Shown here: in pieces, positions 8,348 to 15,093 of the stretch
How positions within the stretch are numbered: the stretch's first letter is position 1
How the letters are laid out: each line of letters opens with the position of its first letter
Origin: Deltaproteobacteria bacterium
Lineage (GTDB): Bacteria > Desulfobacterota > DSM-4660 > Desulfatiglandales > HGW-15
DNA length: 19,053 nucleotides
Assembly (NCBI GenBank): GCA_019308985.1
Contig: JAFDHB010000141.1
Location: forward strand, 1 to 19,053
Reading direction: 5' to 3'
Program-made: the position numbers and the translations under genes
Notes under the pieces: generated by a model
Database searches by the model: none
What the model was told of the DNA's origin: nothing
The model's input: only the letters and a program-made list of their open reading frames with translations

Positions 8348-9406
8348 TCATTCGTGTCCCATAAACCGGTACCGCCCACGAACAAAATCCCTTATTGCCA
8401 ATATTCTCCTGGTCAGATCAAGGTTAATGAACGTATCGACTATATCAGCCAGAAAAAGGATGTTCTGGTATCTCGTGATATCTTTCAAGAGTGCTCTTAG
8501 GAAAAGCTTTCTTGCTTTCTTGAAATTCCCTCTCTTTCTGTAATGGAGTCCGACGCGTTGCAAGTAAAAACTCATGATTTCTCTTTCTTTCCTAAGAATC
8601 TTCACGGGCAAATTGGATGACCGAAAAAAGGCTGTGTACATTTCTAGGCTTTCGAGATCAAAATCAATGGCCTTTGTTGAAGTCTTTGTTTTTGGATGCG
8701 TTCTCAGTTTCGCCAACGGAACCGAAATATGCATTATGTGGTAGCTGAGGGCGACCCTTATGAAAAACTCCAGGTCAAACACGTAGTGCATATCCTCGTT
8801 AAGAAATCCGATACCATCCAGAACGGATTTTTTCCAAAAGCACGCAGGCTGGGGACACCGCAACCTTCCAAATAACTCGCCAAAATCCAGAGCACTCTGG
8901 GAAGAAATTCTATCAAGGACACCCCCTTTTTCATCGATTGTGATGAGATCGCCGTAAAGAAACATTACAGTCGGATCCCGATTGAAATTGGAGACGACAG
9001 TTTCGAATGAACGGGAAAGGTAAAGATCGTCCGAGTTGATCCAGGCCAAAATGTCTCCCGTTGCCCGCTTGAAGCCCTTGTTGATGGCGTGTGACTGCCC
9101 CCTATCGGGGGCGCTCTCCCAGTAGGTGATCCAACTTTCGTATTTCCTGATGATGTCGAGCGTGTCATCGCTCGAGCCTCCGTCAATAATGAAGTACTCC
9201 AAATCAGGATAACCCTGGAGCAATACCGATCGGATGGTCTCTTCAATGAAAAGCCCCTGGTTGAAGCTGGGCGTGACTATAGATATTTTGGGCCATGGCG
9301 TTCCGTCCGGCATGCGCTCAGGAACCGGCGGTGCTTCGACGGTCCACGGCCACCCGCTCTTTCCAGCGGGGGGTGGTGACAACTCTGTCAATCTTGGACA
9401 CCGCAT
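8348..9406 (-). CDS. GT2 glycosyltransferase, PGL/WcaA-type
   Basis: A 352-residue family 2 enzyme. Seen: a proline-rich lead (PPPAGKSGWPWTVE, residues 11-24) that I recognise as common in this GT2 subgroup, then ISIVTPSFNQGLFIEETIRS (41-60), FIIDGGSSDDT (72-82), DRGQSHAINKGF (101-112), and Asn124-Ser-Asp126-Asp127 in AWINSDDLYL for metal and nucleotide binding. Later blocks (CPQPACFWKKSVLDGIG, MHYVFDLEFFIRVAL) match the acceptor side. No membrane segments. The ATG at 9406 follows the methyltransferase stop by 24 bases with only a weak ribosome-binding site (GGA). This gene and the methyltransferase and sulfotransferase upstream look AT-richer than the left part of the operon, which fits separate acquisition, but I did not calculate it. 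Confidence 0.83.
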   Translation of the reverse strand: MRCPRLTELSPPPAGKSGWPWTVEAPPVPERMPDGTPWPKISIVTPSFNQGLFIEETIRSVLLQGYPDLEYFIIDGGSSDDTLDIIRKYESWITYWESAPDRGQSHAINKGFKRATGDILAWINSDDLYLSRSFETVVSNFNRDPTVMFLYGDLITIDEKGGVLDRISSQSALDFGELFGRLRCPQPACFWKKSVLDGIGFLNEDMHYVFDLEFFIRVALSYHIMHISVPLAKLRTHPKTKTSTKAIDFDLESLEMYTAFFRSSNLPVKILRKEREIMSFYLQRVGLHYRKRGNFKKARKLFLRALLKDITRYQNILFLADIVDTFINLDLTRRILAIRDFVRGRYRFMGHE

Positions 9407-9430
9407 TCACTCATTCCATAATGTATCAAT

Positions 9431-10330
9431 CTATTCTGATTTCATGACCACGAAGACATGATCCCGCCACAAGCGTGTGGTGGGCGCCTCAGGCCATTTC
9501 TTTACCTTAGAGAAGGGATAGGTCACAGACAACAGTCTGTACAGCAGACCGTATTTGCGACATTTCTTTGCTGACCAGAAAGCAAGGCATTGTGATAGCT
9601 GACGCCATCGCTCAAGAATGCTGCCTTCAAAATGGGAAAACTTCTCAAGCATAACAATCCTGAGATCAAGTTGGCTCGCCATCCACTTAAACCATTTCAG
9701 ATTAAAGAAACTGACATGCTCGGTAAAGTAGTACCAATAATCCGTCCTCATCAATCGCCAGGGCAATGCGTCAGTATTTCCAGTGGATAATGCTATTAAG
9801 CCTCCTCTATTCAAAAGGCTCGAGAGCTTCTGCATAGCATGAAAAGGAAACAGAAGGTGCTCGACGACGTCCAGGAGAACAATCAAATCGAACTTGATTT
9901 CTTCGCCATCCAGCTCCTCCAAGGATCTTGCAATGATGATTATTCCCTTCTCCTCTGCGAGTCTGCGCGCAGAGTCGGAAGGCTCTATCCCGTATTTTTT
10001 GTACCTACTGGGGAGCATTCCCAACAGATCGCCACAAAAACAACCTACATCCAGAACGTTTCCGAAGGGGACGAGGCGCTCAACCAGCTTTAGGGTCAAG
10101 AGAAAATCCTTCCGTTTTTGCGAATACTGCCAATTGGTTATGGATACCTTTGAATAAGCCTCATAAAGCTCCTTTGGCGAAGCATATGGACGACGGAACA
10201 AGAGGCCACAATTCTGGCATTTGAACAGGCTGCTGTCTTTCTTTAAAGTTATTATGCCCTTATTTTCCTTGAGCTTACCCAGACATAAGGTCTTTGTGTT
10301 TTCGCACGCAGGGCAAGGGTGTGGTGTCAC
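9431..10330 (-). CDS. SAM-dependent methyltransferase with N-terminal zinc ribbon
   Basis: Class I methyltransferase (Methyltransf_23-like), about 299 residues from the preferred start. Seen, from GTG at 10330: Cys6/Cys9 and Cys38/Cys41 as two CxxC knuckles of a zinc ribbon; SAM motif I NVLDVGCFCGDLLG (91-104), with Phe98 in place of the usual middle glycine; motif II region YGIEPSDSARR; FDLIVLLDVVEHL, then EHVSFFNLKWFKWM, a hallmark of sugar and cap methyltransferases. The frame is open to 10552, but that would overlap the sulfotransferase by about 190 bases and add a domain-less leader. The GTG at 10330 has GGAGGG eight bases upstream and lies 31 bases after the sulfotransferase stop, so I choose it. 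Likely role: O-methylation of the polysaccharide, possibly as a chain cap (inference). Confidence 0.8.
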   Translation of the reverse strand: MTPHPCPACENTKTLCLGKLKENKGIITLKKDSSLFKCQNCGLLFRRPYASPKELYEAYSKVSITNWQYSQKRKDFLLTLKLVERLVPFGNVLDVGCFCGDLLGMLPSRYKKYGIEPSDSARRLAEEKGIIIIARSLEELDGEEIKFDLIVLLDVVEHLLFPFHAMQKLSSLLNRGGLIALSTGNTDALPWRLMRTDYWYYFTEHVSFFNLKWFKWMASQLDLRIVMLEKFSHFEGSILERWRQLSQCLAFWSAKKCRKYGLLYRLLSVTYPFSKVKKWPEAPTTRLWRDHVFVVMKSE

Positions 10331-10361
10331 AACCGTGTCCCTCCGACTGGCTCCCAGGGCA

Positions 10362-11093
10362 TTAATATTCGTCACCGGCAGAATCGCTATAACCAAAAAG
10401 CCGCATGGTCCTCGAATGATATCGCCAGAAGAGTCTGTGCAAATCTTCTGGCATCTCTTCTTTCCAGGCCCCGGCTTTACCTTTCCTGAAGAATTGAGGC
10501 CACTTTTTGTGTAGTTCCTTGAAGCTGGGAAGCCTTTTGCTGATTGGCTCAATTCTTAGATTGAGTGCTCCCAGGGTCTCTTGTACCTTCAGAATGGGGT
10601 TCGCTACCAGATCCTCGTATCGAAGCACGATCGTAATGCCATCGGCCCTGTTCACAGTCCAGGCGAGGACGTTATTGCTCCAGCCTCCAAAGTTCTGCGT
10701 CTCGGTAATAAGGTTACGAAGAGTCCTCCGGAAGTTCGTTATCCCGATGATCCGCTTCAGGCGATTGGTCAGGGTTTTTTCGCGATTGAAGGACAATATG
10801 TACCTCGCATAAGATACCAATACATCTCTTCCATCTCGAACAATATAGACCGCAGCACTGTTGTCGCAAGGGAAATCATGAGTCTTCACAAAACAAATGT
10901 CAGGATCGGTGTATAGCTCTTCCACGGGAGCGGGCAAGGACTCGTGACCAACCGCAGAAGTCGCTCCTATCTGACTAAACAAGGGGTCATCATATATGGA
11001 ATAGGTTTTTAAGCCGTACAGTTTGTTGATCAGTATTCTGAAGAATGTATTGCCAGAGCGGGGATATGATGCCAACCAAATAATCATTCTCAA
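10362..11093 (-). CDS. PAPS-dependent sulfotransferase
   Basis: A 243-residue Sulfotransfer_1-type enzyme that would move sulfate from PAPS to a hydroxyl group, here most likely on the polysaccharide. Seen: the PAPS 5'-phosphosulfate loop ASYPRSGNTF (8-17), catalytic His72 in FVKTHDFP, the 3'-phosphate motif IVRDGRDVLVSYARY (84-98), and the C-terminal RKGKAGAWK block (203-211), so all four family hallmarks are present. The start is TTG at 11093, overlapping the wzt stop (TTGA), with GGAG about seven bases upstream; the ATG at 11087 two codons later is an equal alternative. Its immediate coupling to wzt, whose C-terminal domain reads the chain end in known systems, makes a terminal-modification role worth testing. 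No PAPS synthesis genes are in the window. Confidence 0.9.
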   Translation of the reverse strand: MRMIIWLASYPRSGNTFFRILINKLYGLKTYSIYDDPLFSQIGATSAVGHESLPAPVEELYTDPDICFVKTHDFPCDNSAAVYIVRDGRDVLVSYARYILSFNREKTLTNRLKRIIGITNFRRTLRNLITETQNFGGWSNNVLAWTVNRADGITIVLRYEDLVANPILKVQETLGALNLRIEPISKRLPSFKELHKKWPQFFRKGKAGAWKEEMPEDLHRLFWRYHSRTMRLFGYSDSAGDEY

Positions 11094-12508
11094 ACTCGCT
11101 CTCCATCTTCTGTCGTGGCTGAGTTCCCTGCTTCCACCGAAAAGGTGATCGGTAAGGGGATTATTCCATAATGCCTCTCTTCGAAATAAGTTCCGGTGGA
11201 AAAGACGTCGATGGGGGGTATTGTGATCACGGCAGCTTCATCTATCCTGAGCAGATATTCAACTCTGGGCTTTGAAAGCCAGATCCCTAGCACGTAATCT
11301 CCTCCAGCCAGAAACCTGGTAATGTCCTCACACTCAAAAAGACAAAGGCAGCGTCCTTGGACTTCCTCGATAACGTAGTTCGTCACAGATGGTGCCAAGA
11401 TGCATACGGGTGTCCCCCGGATCGAAGTAACGGAGAGGCCAACGCCGATATTGCGCACAGTGCGCTCGGAATCTATCTCGATCTTCACCCTTAAATCATA
11501 TTCTTGGCCCTCTCTCTCCTCAAGGTCCGCTAAACAACTGCGGACGGATATGCCTAACTCTTCATTGTTTACAGGAAATGGGGTCCCTTTGGAGCCCATT
11601 GTTCCATTCATTACCTCTTCCATATAAGCTTGAATGACTTCATCAACCCTCCCAGATCTATAAATTCTCCCTTTTTCCAAGAGTATTGCACTATCGCAAA
11701 GCGCTTGAATGGCAGCTAAATTGTGGCTGACGAACAGGACTGTGCGTCCTTCCCTGGACACATCTCCCATCTTCCCAAGGCATTTCTTTTGAAAGGCCGC
11801 GTCTCCCACTGCAAGGACTTCGTCCACAAGGAGGATCTCGGGCTCGAGGTGGGCTGCCACGGCGAAGGCCAGCCGCATGTACATCCCGCTTGAGTATCGC
11901 TTGACCGGTGTGTCCACGAATTTCTCGAGCTCGGCAAAGGCAATGATTTCATCGAATTTCCTCGTGACTTCCCATCGGTCCATCCCGAGAATAGCGCCGT
12001 AGAGATAAACGTTTTCATGTCCGGTCAACTCGGGGTGAAAGCCTGTTCCCACTTCGAGGAGGGAACCAACCCGGCCCTTCAATTCGACTCTTCCCGTGGT
12101 AGGTTCCGTGATCTTTGAAAGGACTTTCAGCAATGTGCTTTTGCCGGCACCGTTCCTCCCGATTATCCCCACGACTTCCCCTTGTTTCACGTCGAAGGAG
12201 ACGTCTTTCAGTGCCCAGATAGTTTCCTCGGAAGATGACGGTTGACCGACGACCGATGACCGCGTGGATGCCTCACCGAAGTGCATTCTGCTGAGTACAC
12301 TCCTCCCCGCTCGCCCGATGCGGGTGAAGGGGGCCTTGGCAGATTCTATCAGGGTTTCCCGGAAGGTCTTGTATCCTTCCTTGGCCCCAATCCGGTACCG
12401 CTTGCTCAGGTCTATGACTCTAATAGCCCCGCCGATCATGCTTTGCGGGCAGATGCCCGTGCTAAAACGTTCCAAGTCAACCATATCTGTGTCCTTTTCC
12501 TCTGCCAC
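11090..12508 (-). CDS. wzt: Polysaccharide/O-antigen ABC transporter ATP-binding protein
   Basis: Energises export of a lipid-linked polysaccharide through Wzm. The 472-residue chain has an N-terminal ABC domain and an extended C-terminal domain. Seen: Walker A GRNGAGKST (117-125), Q-loop region around HPELTGHENVYL, signature YSSGM (205-209), Walker B ILLVDE (225-230), D-loop, and H-loop His262; then a ~160-residue C-terminal domain from about 310, the Wzt_C type that binds the polysaccharide in characterised systems. A long low-complexity insert (about 60-98) lies between the first strand and Walker A and contains short DNA repeats (see 12237-12263). Start: GTG 12508 or ATG 12484; the ATG has AAGGA seven bases upstream. 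Coupled downstream to the sulfotransferase by a 4-base overlap. Confidence 0.93.
   Translation of the reverse strand: MAEEKDTDMVDLERFSTGICPQSMIGGAIRVIDLSKRYRIGAKEGYKTFRETLIESAKAPFTRIGRAGRSVLSRMHFGEASTRSSVVGQPSSSEETIWALKDVSFDVKQGEVVGIIGRNGAGKSTLLKVLSKITEPTTGRVELKGRVGSLLEVGTGFHPELTGHENVYLYGAILGMDRWEVTRKFDEIIAFAELEKFVDTPVKRYSSGMYMRLAFAVAAHLEPEILLVDEVLAVGDAAFQKKCLGKMGDVSREGRTVLFVSHNLAAIQALCDSAILLEKGRIYRSGRVDEVIQAYMEEVMNGTMGSKGTPFPVNNEELGISVRSCLADLEEREGQEYDLRVKIEIDSERTVRNIGVGLSVTSIRGTPVCILAPSVTNYVIEEVQGRCLCLFECEDITRFLAGGDYVLGIWLSKPRVEYLLRIDEAAVITIPPIDVFSTGTYFEERHYGIIPLPITFSVEAGNSATTEDGERV
12237..12263 (-). repeat. GGTCGTCGGTC-type short repeat inside wzt linker
   Basis: On the minus (coding) strand the bases read as iterations of a (C/G)GTC(A/G)(T/A)C-like unit and encode SSVVGQPSS in the non-conserved linker of Wzt. 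The 13-mer GTCAACCGTCATC and the 9-mer ATCGGTCGT found here recur, in the opposite genomic orientation and different order, at 12910-12947 beside the neighbouring small gene. Confidence 0.55.
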
Positions 12509-12524
12509 CAGGACTAGCCTTCCT

Positions 12525-12890
12525 TTAGTTCTTGCTCTTTATCGATCTTCTGAAGGCCGTTAGTTTGGCGAAGAGTTTTTGGCTAAACTCATATATGGCC
12601 TGAACGGTTTCATTGTCGACATAATTTCGGCGTTCCAGTATTTTCAGACAGGCAACCGTTTCAATCAGTGATCGCAGTGCCATGCCTAGAAACCGATTCT
12701 GTTCTGCATCGCTCTGGCCAGTAGAACCTTCAGCAATGTTTAATGAAATGGATGTGGACGATCTAATGATTTGAGAAGCCAAATTATATTTTTCAAGCTC
12801 CGGCAGTTTTTCGGCGATCTCATAAATCCTATCAGCAAACTCAATTGATAGGTTCCACACCTCTAGCTTTTCAAATTTGTACAAGACCAA
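12525..12890 (-). CDS. Four-helix-bundle protein, 23S rRNA intervening-sequence (S23/Avd-like) family
   Basis: A 121-residue all-helical protein of the 23S-IVS four-helix-bundle family (related to the Avd accessory protein of diversity-generating retroelements). Seen: FEKLEVWNLSIEFADRIYEI (6-25), LASQIIRSSTSISLNIAEGS (36 onward), the core family signature, then E-N-R-FLGMALRSLIETVACL. Molecular function in most genomes is unknown; members form pentameric barrels and have been linked to nucleic-acid binding. It sits between wzm and wzt in the same orientation, with 16 bases to wzt and 51 bases to wzm. TTG start with GAGG about seven bases upstream; a second TTG at 12884 is possible. No reverse transcriptase or variable repeat is nearby, so an Avd role is not supported. 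Confidence 0.85.
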   Translation of the reverse strand: MVLYKFEKLEVWNLSIEFADRIYEIAEKLPELEKYNLASQIIRSSTSISLNIAEGSTGQSDAEQNRFLGMALRSLIETVACLKILERRNYVDNETVQAIYEFSQKLFAKLTAFRRSIKSKN

Positions 12891-12909
12891 TCTTTTTCCT
12901 CACTCATTA

Positions 12910-12947
12910 GTCAACCGTCATCGGTCGTAGGTCTGCGGTCGTTAGAC
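12910..12947 (+). repeat. GGTC-type short repeat between wzm and the four-helix-bundle gene
   Basis: A stretch of overlapping GTC/GGTC units (GTCAACCGTCATC, then GGTCGTAGGTC, then GCGGTCGTTAG) that fills most of the short spacer and runs over the wzm stop codon at 12942-12944. It shares a 13-base exact match with the wzt linker repeat at 12237-12263 in inverted orientation. The two copies bracket the four-helix-bundle gene. Confidence 0.5.
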
Positions 12948-13775
12948 TACATCCGCGAATACCCTTTCCATCCTTCTGAAATAGAACAGGCCGCTGCTGA
13001 GGATGAGGAGTATGATGAGGATGGAAACCCCCAAAAGGAACCAGTCAACGGGCTGGTGCCCGAGAATCGAAGCCCTGTAGGCCTTTATTATCCCGCCCAT
13101 TGGGTTGAGGGCCAGTAGCCACCTGTATTTCTCCCTGACCATGCTGACAGGGTATATGACAGGCGAAACAAACATCCAGAGCTGTATCAGGAAGGGGATC
13201 ACATATCTTATGTCCCTATATTGGACGTTAAGGGCCGAGAGCCATAGGCCTGCGCCAAGGGCACTCAGGAAGGTAAATCCGACCAGCAGAGGGAAGAGGA
13301 AAATCCCAGCGAGTCCAGGCACGAAGTGGTAATGAAACATGAGTACGCCCAGGACAATCATGGCTATAAAGAAGTCAAGGAGCCCTGCCAGTGACGCGGA
13401 AGCAGGAATTATGAGGCGCGGGAAGTAGACCTTGGTAATGAGATTGGCGCTCCCAACAAGGCTGTTTCCCGAAGCGGCAACCGAGTTGGCAAAATAGGTC
13501 CATGGTAGAAGGCCCGCATAGACAAAGATAGGGTAGGGCATCCCTTCTGAGGGGATCTTGGCCAAGCGACCAAAAAACAGAGTAAATACGATCATGGTAA
13601 AGGCCGGCTGGATGATGGCCCAGAGGCCTCCGAGCACCGTCTGTTTGTAGCGGACCTTGATGTCTCTCTTGGTCATGAAGTAGAGGAGCTCTCGGTAAAG
13701 CCATATTTCCTTGAGGTCTATGGGCACCCAGCCCTTCTTTGGTTCAATGATCGTTACATGTCCATCTGTTTCCAT
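12942..13775 (-). CDS. wzm: Polysaccharide/O-antigen ABC transporter permease (ABC-2)
   Basis: Membrane half of the Wzm/Wzt exporter that moves lipid-linked polysaccharide across the inner membrane. From the ATG at 13775 it has 277 residues: an N-terminal cytoplasmic amphipathic segment (IIEPKKGWVPIDLKEIWLYRELLYF), the conserved RDIKVRYKQTVLGGLWAIIQP entry to the first helix, six hydrophobic segments, and the family motif VQYRDIRYVIPFLIQLWMFVSPVIYP. The open frame extends to 13829 (TTG), but the ATG at 13775 has GAGAGGGG seven bases upstream and gives a normal family N-terminus. First gene of the leftward operon; a terminator hairpin lies about 55 bases upstream of its start. Confidence 0.93.
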   Translation of the reverse strand: METDGHVTIIEPKKGWVPIDLKEIWLYRELLYFMTKRDIKVRYKQTVLGGLWAIIQPAFTMIVFTLFFGRLAKIPSEGMPYPIFVYAGLLPWTYFANSVAASGNSLVGSANLITKVYFPRLIIPASASLAGLLDFFIAMIVLGVLMFHYHFVPGLAGIFLFPLLVGFTFLSALGAGLWLSALNVQYRDIRYVIPFLIQLWMFVSPVIYPVSMVREKYRWLLALNPMGGIIKAYRASILGHQPVDWFLLGVSILIILLILSSGLFYFRRMERVFADVV

Positions 13776-13830
13776 CTCAAAGCCCCTCTCTGTTCCTGCG
13801 GGCAATAGAAAAAGCGGGAAGGTTCCCAAT

Positions 13831-13867
13831 AAAAAAGGCGCATCCCCTTGTCGAAGAAGGGATACGC
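13831..13867 (-). terminator. Intrinsic terminator in the wzm leader
   Basis: On the minus strand an 11-bp hairpin (GCGTATCCCTT pairing with AAGGGGATGCGC, one bulged G and one G-U pair, loop CTTCGAC) is followed directly by C then six T. It ends about 55 bases before the wzm ATG, in the direction of wzm transcription. It could end the transcript of the BamE-like gene (stop at 14001) or act as an attenuator for the polysaccharide operon. A second weaker GGGA/TCCC hairpin with a T tract follows at about 13806-13828. Confidence 0.65.
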
Positions 13868-14000
13868 TGGAAAATAGTGTTAGTTACAGATTCAAATAAG
13901 ATTAGGGGTTTGTCTTTACCGTGTCCCATGCCGAGCTCTTAGATTATGTTCAAGACCTCCCTTTCGAATTATTGGCTATCGGATCCCAGCCCTCTAGCCA

Positions 14001-14393
14001 TCAGGGTTCGTTCCATCCGGCCAGTCTCCCCTCCTTGTCAAAGGATACATACCCCCCGTATATGTTTGGGTAATACCAGAGGGTAATGGCACCCCGGATA
14101 ATCTTGCTGGGTTCACCGAGGATCGACTTCACCTGTGATTCTCCCATACCGACCCTCAGTTTTCGCCAGTTCTTTTTGCTCTGCCATCCAAGGGCAGCCC
14201 CGATGGCTTCTTCCCGTGACCTGTTACACTCTTCCAGGAGGTCTTCGAGCAGTTTGACCCTTTGCTCAAGTTCTTCGACCTTTTCTTTCAGGACTTGAGC
14301 GTCGTCCCCCCGGGCAGGATTCACAGGAAGCGCAAAGACTAACAAAGGGATTGTTCCCATAATAAGTAGAAAAAAGAGTTCTCGTGTTTTCAT
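14001..14393 (-). CDS. Secreted coiled-coil protein with BamE/SmpA-like C-terminal domain
   Basis: A 130-residue exported protein of unknown role. Seen from the ATG at 14393: signal peptide (KTR, hydrophobic core 7-22, probable cleavage near ALPVNPARG), a charged heptad-like coiled coil (about 31-60, VLKEKVEELEQRVKLLEDLL), then WRKLRVGMGESQVKSILGEP (76-95) with YYPN and GGYVSFDKEGRLAGW, the strand-helix pattern of the BamE/SmpA/OmlA fold. There is no lipobox cysteine, so unlike BamE it would be periplasmic or anchored by its signal. The frame is open to 14438, but ATG 14393 has AGAAGG eight bases upstream and gives the signal peptide. Same strand as the polysaccharide operon, separated from wzm by 225 bases including a terminator. 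Confidence 0.7.
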   Translation of the reverse strand: MKTRELFFLLIMGTIPLLVFALPVNPARGDDAQVLKEKVEELEQRVKLLEDLLEECNRSREEAIGAALGWQSKKNWRKLRVGMGESQVKSILGEPSKIIRGAITLWYYPNIYGGYVSFDKEGRLAGWNEP

Positions 14394-14489
14394 GTCCAGT
14401 ACCTTCTGAATGGTTTTCGTAATCCTCACACGCATCAATCAAGAAACGGTTTGGATAGAGGATTAAGTTAATTTGATAAATTTTAAACA

Positions 14490-14518
14490 AAAATATCACA
14501 AAATTCCTATGATTGCAA
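14490..14518 (-). promoter_or_regulatory. Possible sigma70 promoter for the BamE-like gene
   Basis: Minus strand TTGCAA (14518-14513), a 17-base spacer and TATTTT (14495-14490) in an AT-rich stretch about 100 bases upstream of the gene start. Each box matches consensus at only four of six positions, so this is weak. Confidence 0.3.
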
Positions 14519-14638
14519 TAACAAAAAAGGCCCCAGCCGGTTTGGGAGTATTGGCGGAAAGTACGAGGTACCCCTTGTCTCACTGCATGGGGTAGCGTCT
14601 TCTGGACAATAATACGGGCACCCCCCTTTTGTTGTCGC

Positions 14639-14733
14639 AGCAATTTCTAGTTCCGATAAATCGCAAGGCGGGCCTTGCTCCTACCGGTATGGGATTCGCC
14701 GTCCACTGTTGTAGGAGCAACTTCTAGTTGCGA
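14639..14733. repeat. Cluster of three REP-like hairpin units
   Basis: Three related units: AGCAATTTCTAGTTCCGA (14639-14656, degraded), an inverted unit TCGCAAGGCGGGCCTTGCTC (from 14661, head GTAGGAG on the minus strand, with a perfect CAAGGC/GCCTTG hairpin at 14664-14677), and TGTAGGAGCAACTTCTAGTT (from 14710, ending GCGA at 14733, hairpin CAACT/AGTTG). The GTAGGAG head plus hairpin plus GCGA tail is the layout of bacterial extragenic palindromic (REP) sequences, here arranged as a BIME-like pair. They lie in the gene-free stretch between the envelope and arsenic modules. Confidence 0.7.
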
Positions 14734-14818
14734 TTGTCATCCGTACTTATCTCGAAAAGGCATTTCCCCCTCTGATTCCACTGATCGGAGTCCCTCGGCA
14801 CAAGGGTCCAGAAAGGGC

Positions 14819-14846
14819 TTGACAATGCGAAGCGTTGAATTAAAAT
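14819..14846 (+). promoter_or_regulatory. Sigma70-like promoter for the arsenic cluster
   Basis: TTGACA (14819-14824, perfect -35), a 16-base spacer, TAAAAT (14841-14846, five of six -10 positions). It points toward the Fe-S protein gene, leaving an untranslated leader of about 240 bases. A downstream TTCAA-GCTT-TTGAA inverted repeat (14906-14919) could be an operator, but no regulator gene is present in the window to support that. Confidence 0.55.
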
Positions 14847-15093
14847 TACCAAAAAGGCATATAGTTCTAATGCTGGAGGAAACACCGCTATCTTTGAAAG
14901 CGGGCTTCAAGCTTTTGAATGTTTCTAGAGGGGCCAAAATGTGGCAAAAAAAGATCGCTTTTTTGTTTGGAATGTTGAACATACGAGGTGGCGCTGGCCT
15001 GTTGCGAGAAAGTGCAGCAAATGAGCGAATGAAGTATTGTCTGCGATAAAATAGCTAGATCGGAATATAAAAATCTGTTGAAGAGGCTCGATC

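Larger units (their letters stand above)
14439..15093. other. Gene-poor junction between polysaccharide and arsenic modules
   Basis: About 650 bases without a gene I can defend. It holds an AT-rich segment (14450-14520), a weak leftward promoter, a REP-like cluster (14639-14733) and a rightward promoter (14819-14846). After that comes a ~240-base leader with a TTCAA-GCTT-TTGAA palindrome (14906-14919) and a 36-codon reading frame from ATG 14940 preceded by GAGGGG. The latter has no recognisable similarity to any family. Confidence 0.6.

Noticed and set aside
14523..14547. Possible leftward terminator (CCCA/TGGG hairpin followed by TTTTTT on the minus strand)
   Set aside because: The stem is only 4-5 bp and there is no gene upstream that it would terminate.
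14944..14965. AAAAAA-GATCGC-TTTTTT inverted repeat
   Set aside because: A pure A/T stem would be too weak for a terminator and lies inside a leader; probably coincidental.
14675..15049. 124-codon plus-strand frame in the intergenic junction
   Set aside because: It begins inside a REP-like unit and runs through the -35/-10 boxes; composition and sequence look non-coding, and no family is recognised. The shorter frame from ATG 14940 is mentioned only as a possible leader peptide.
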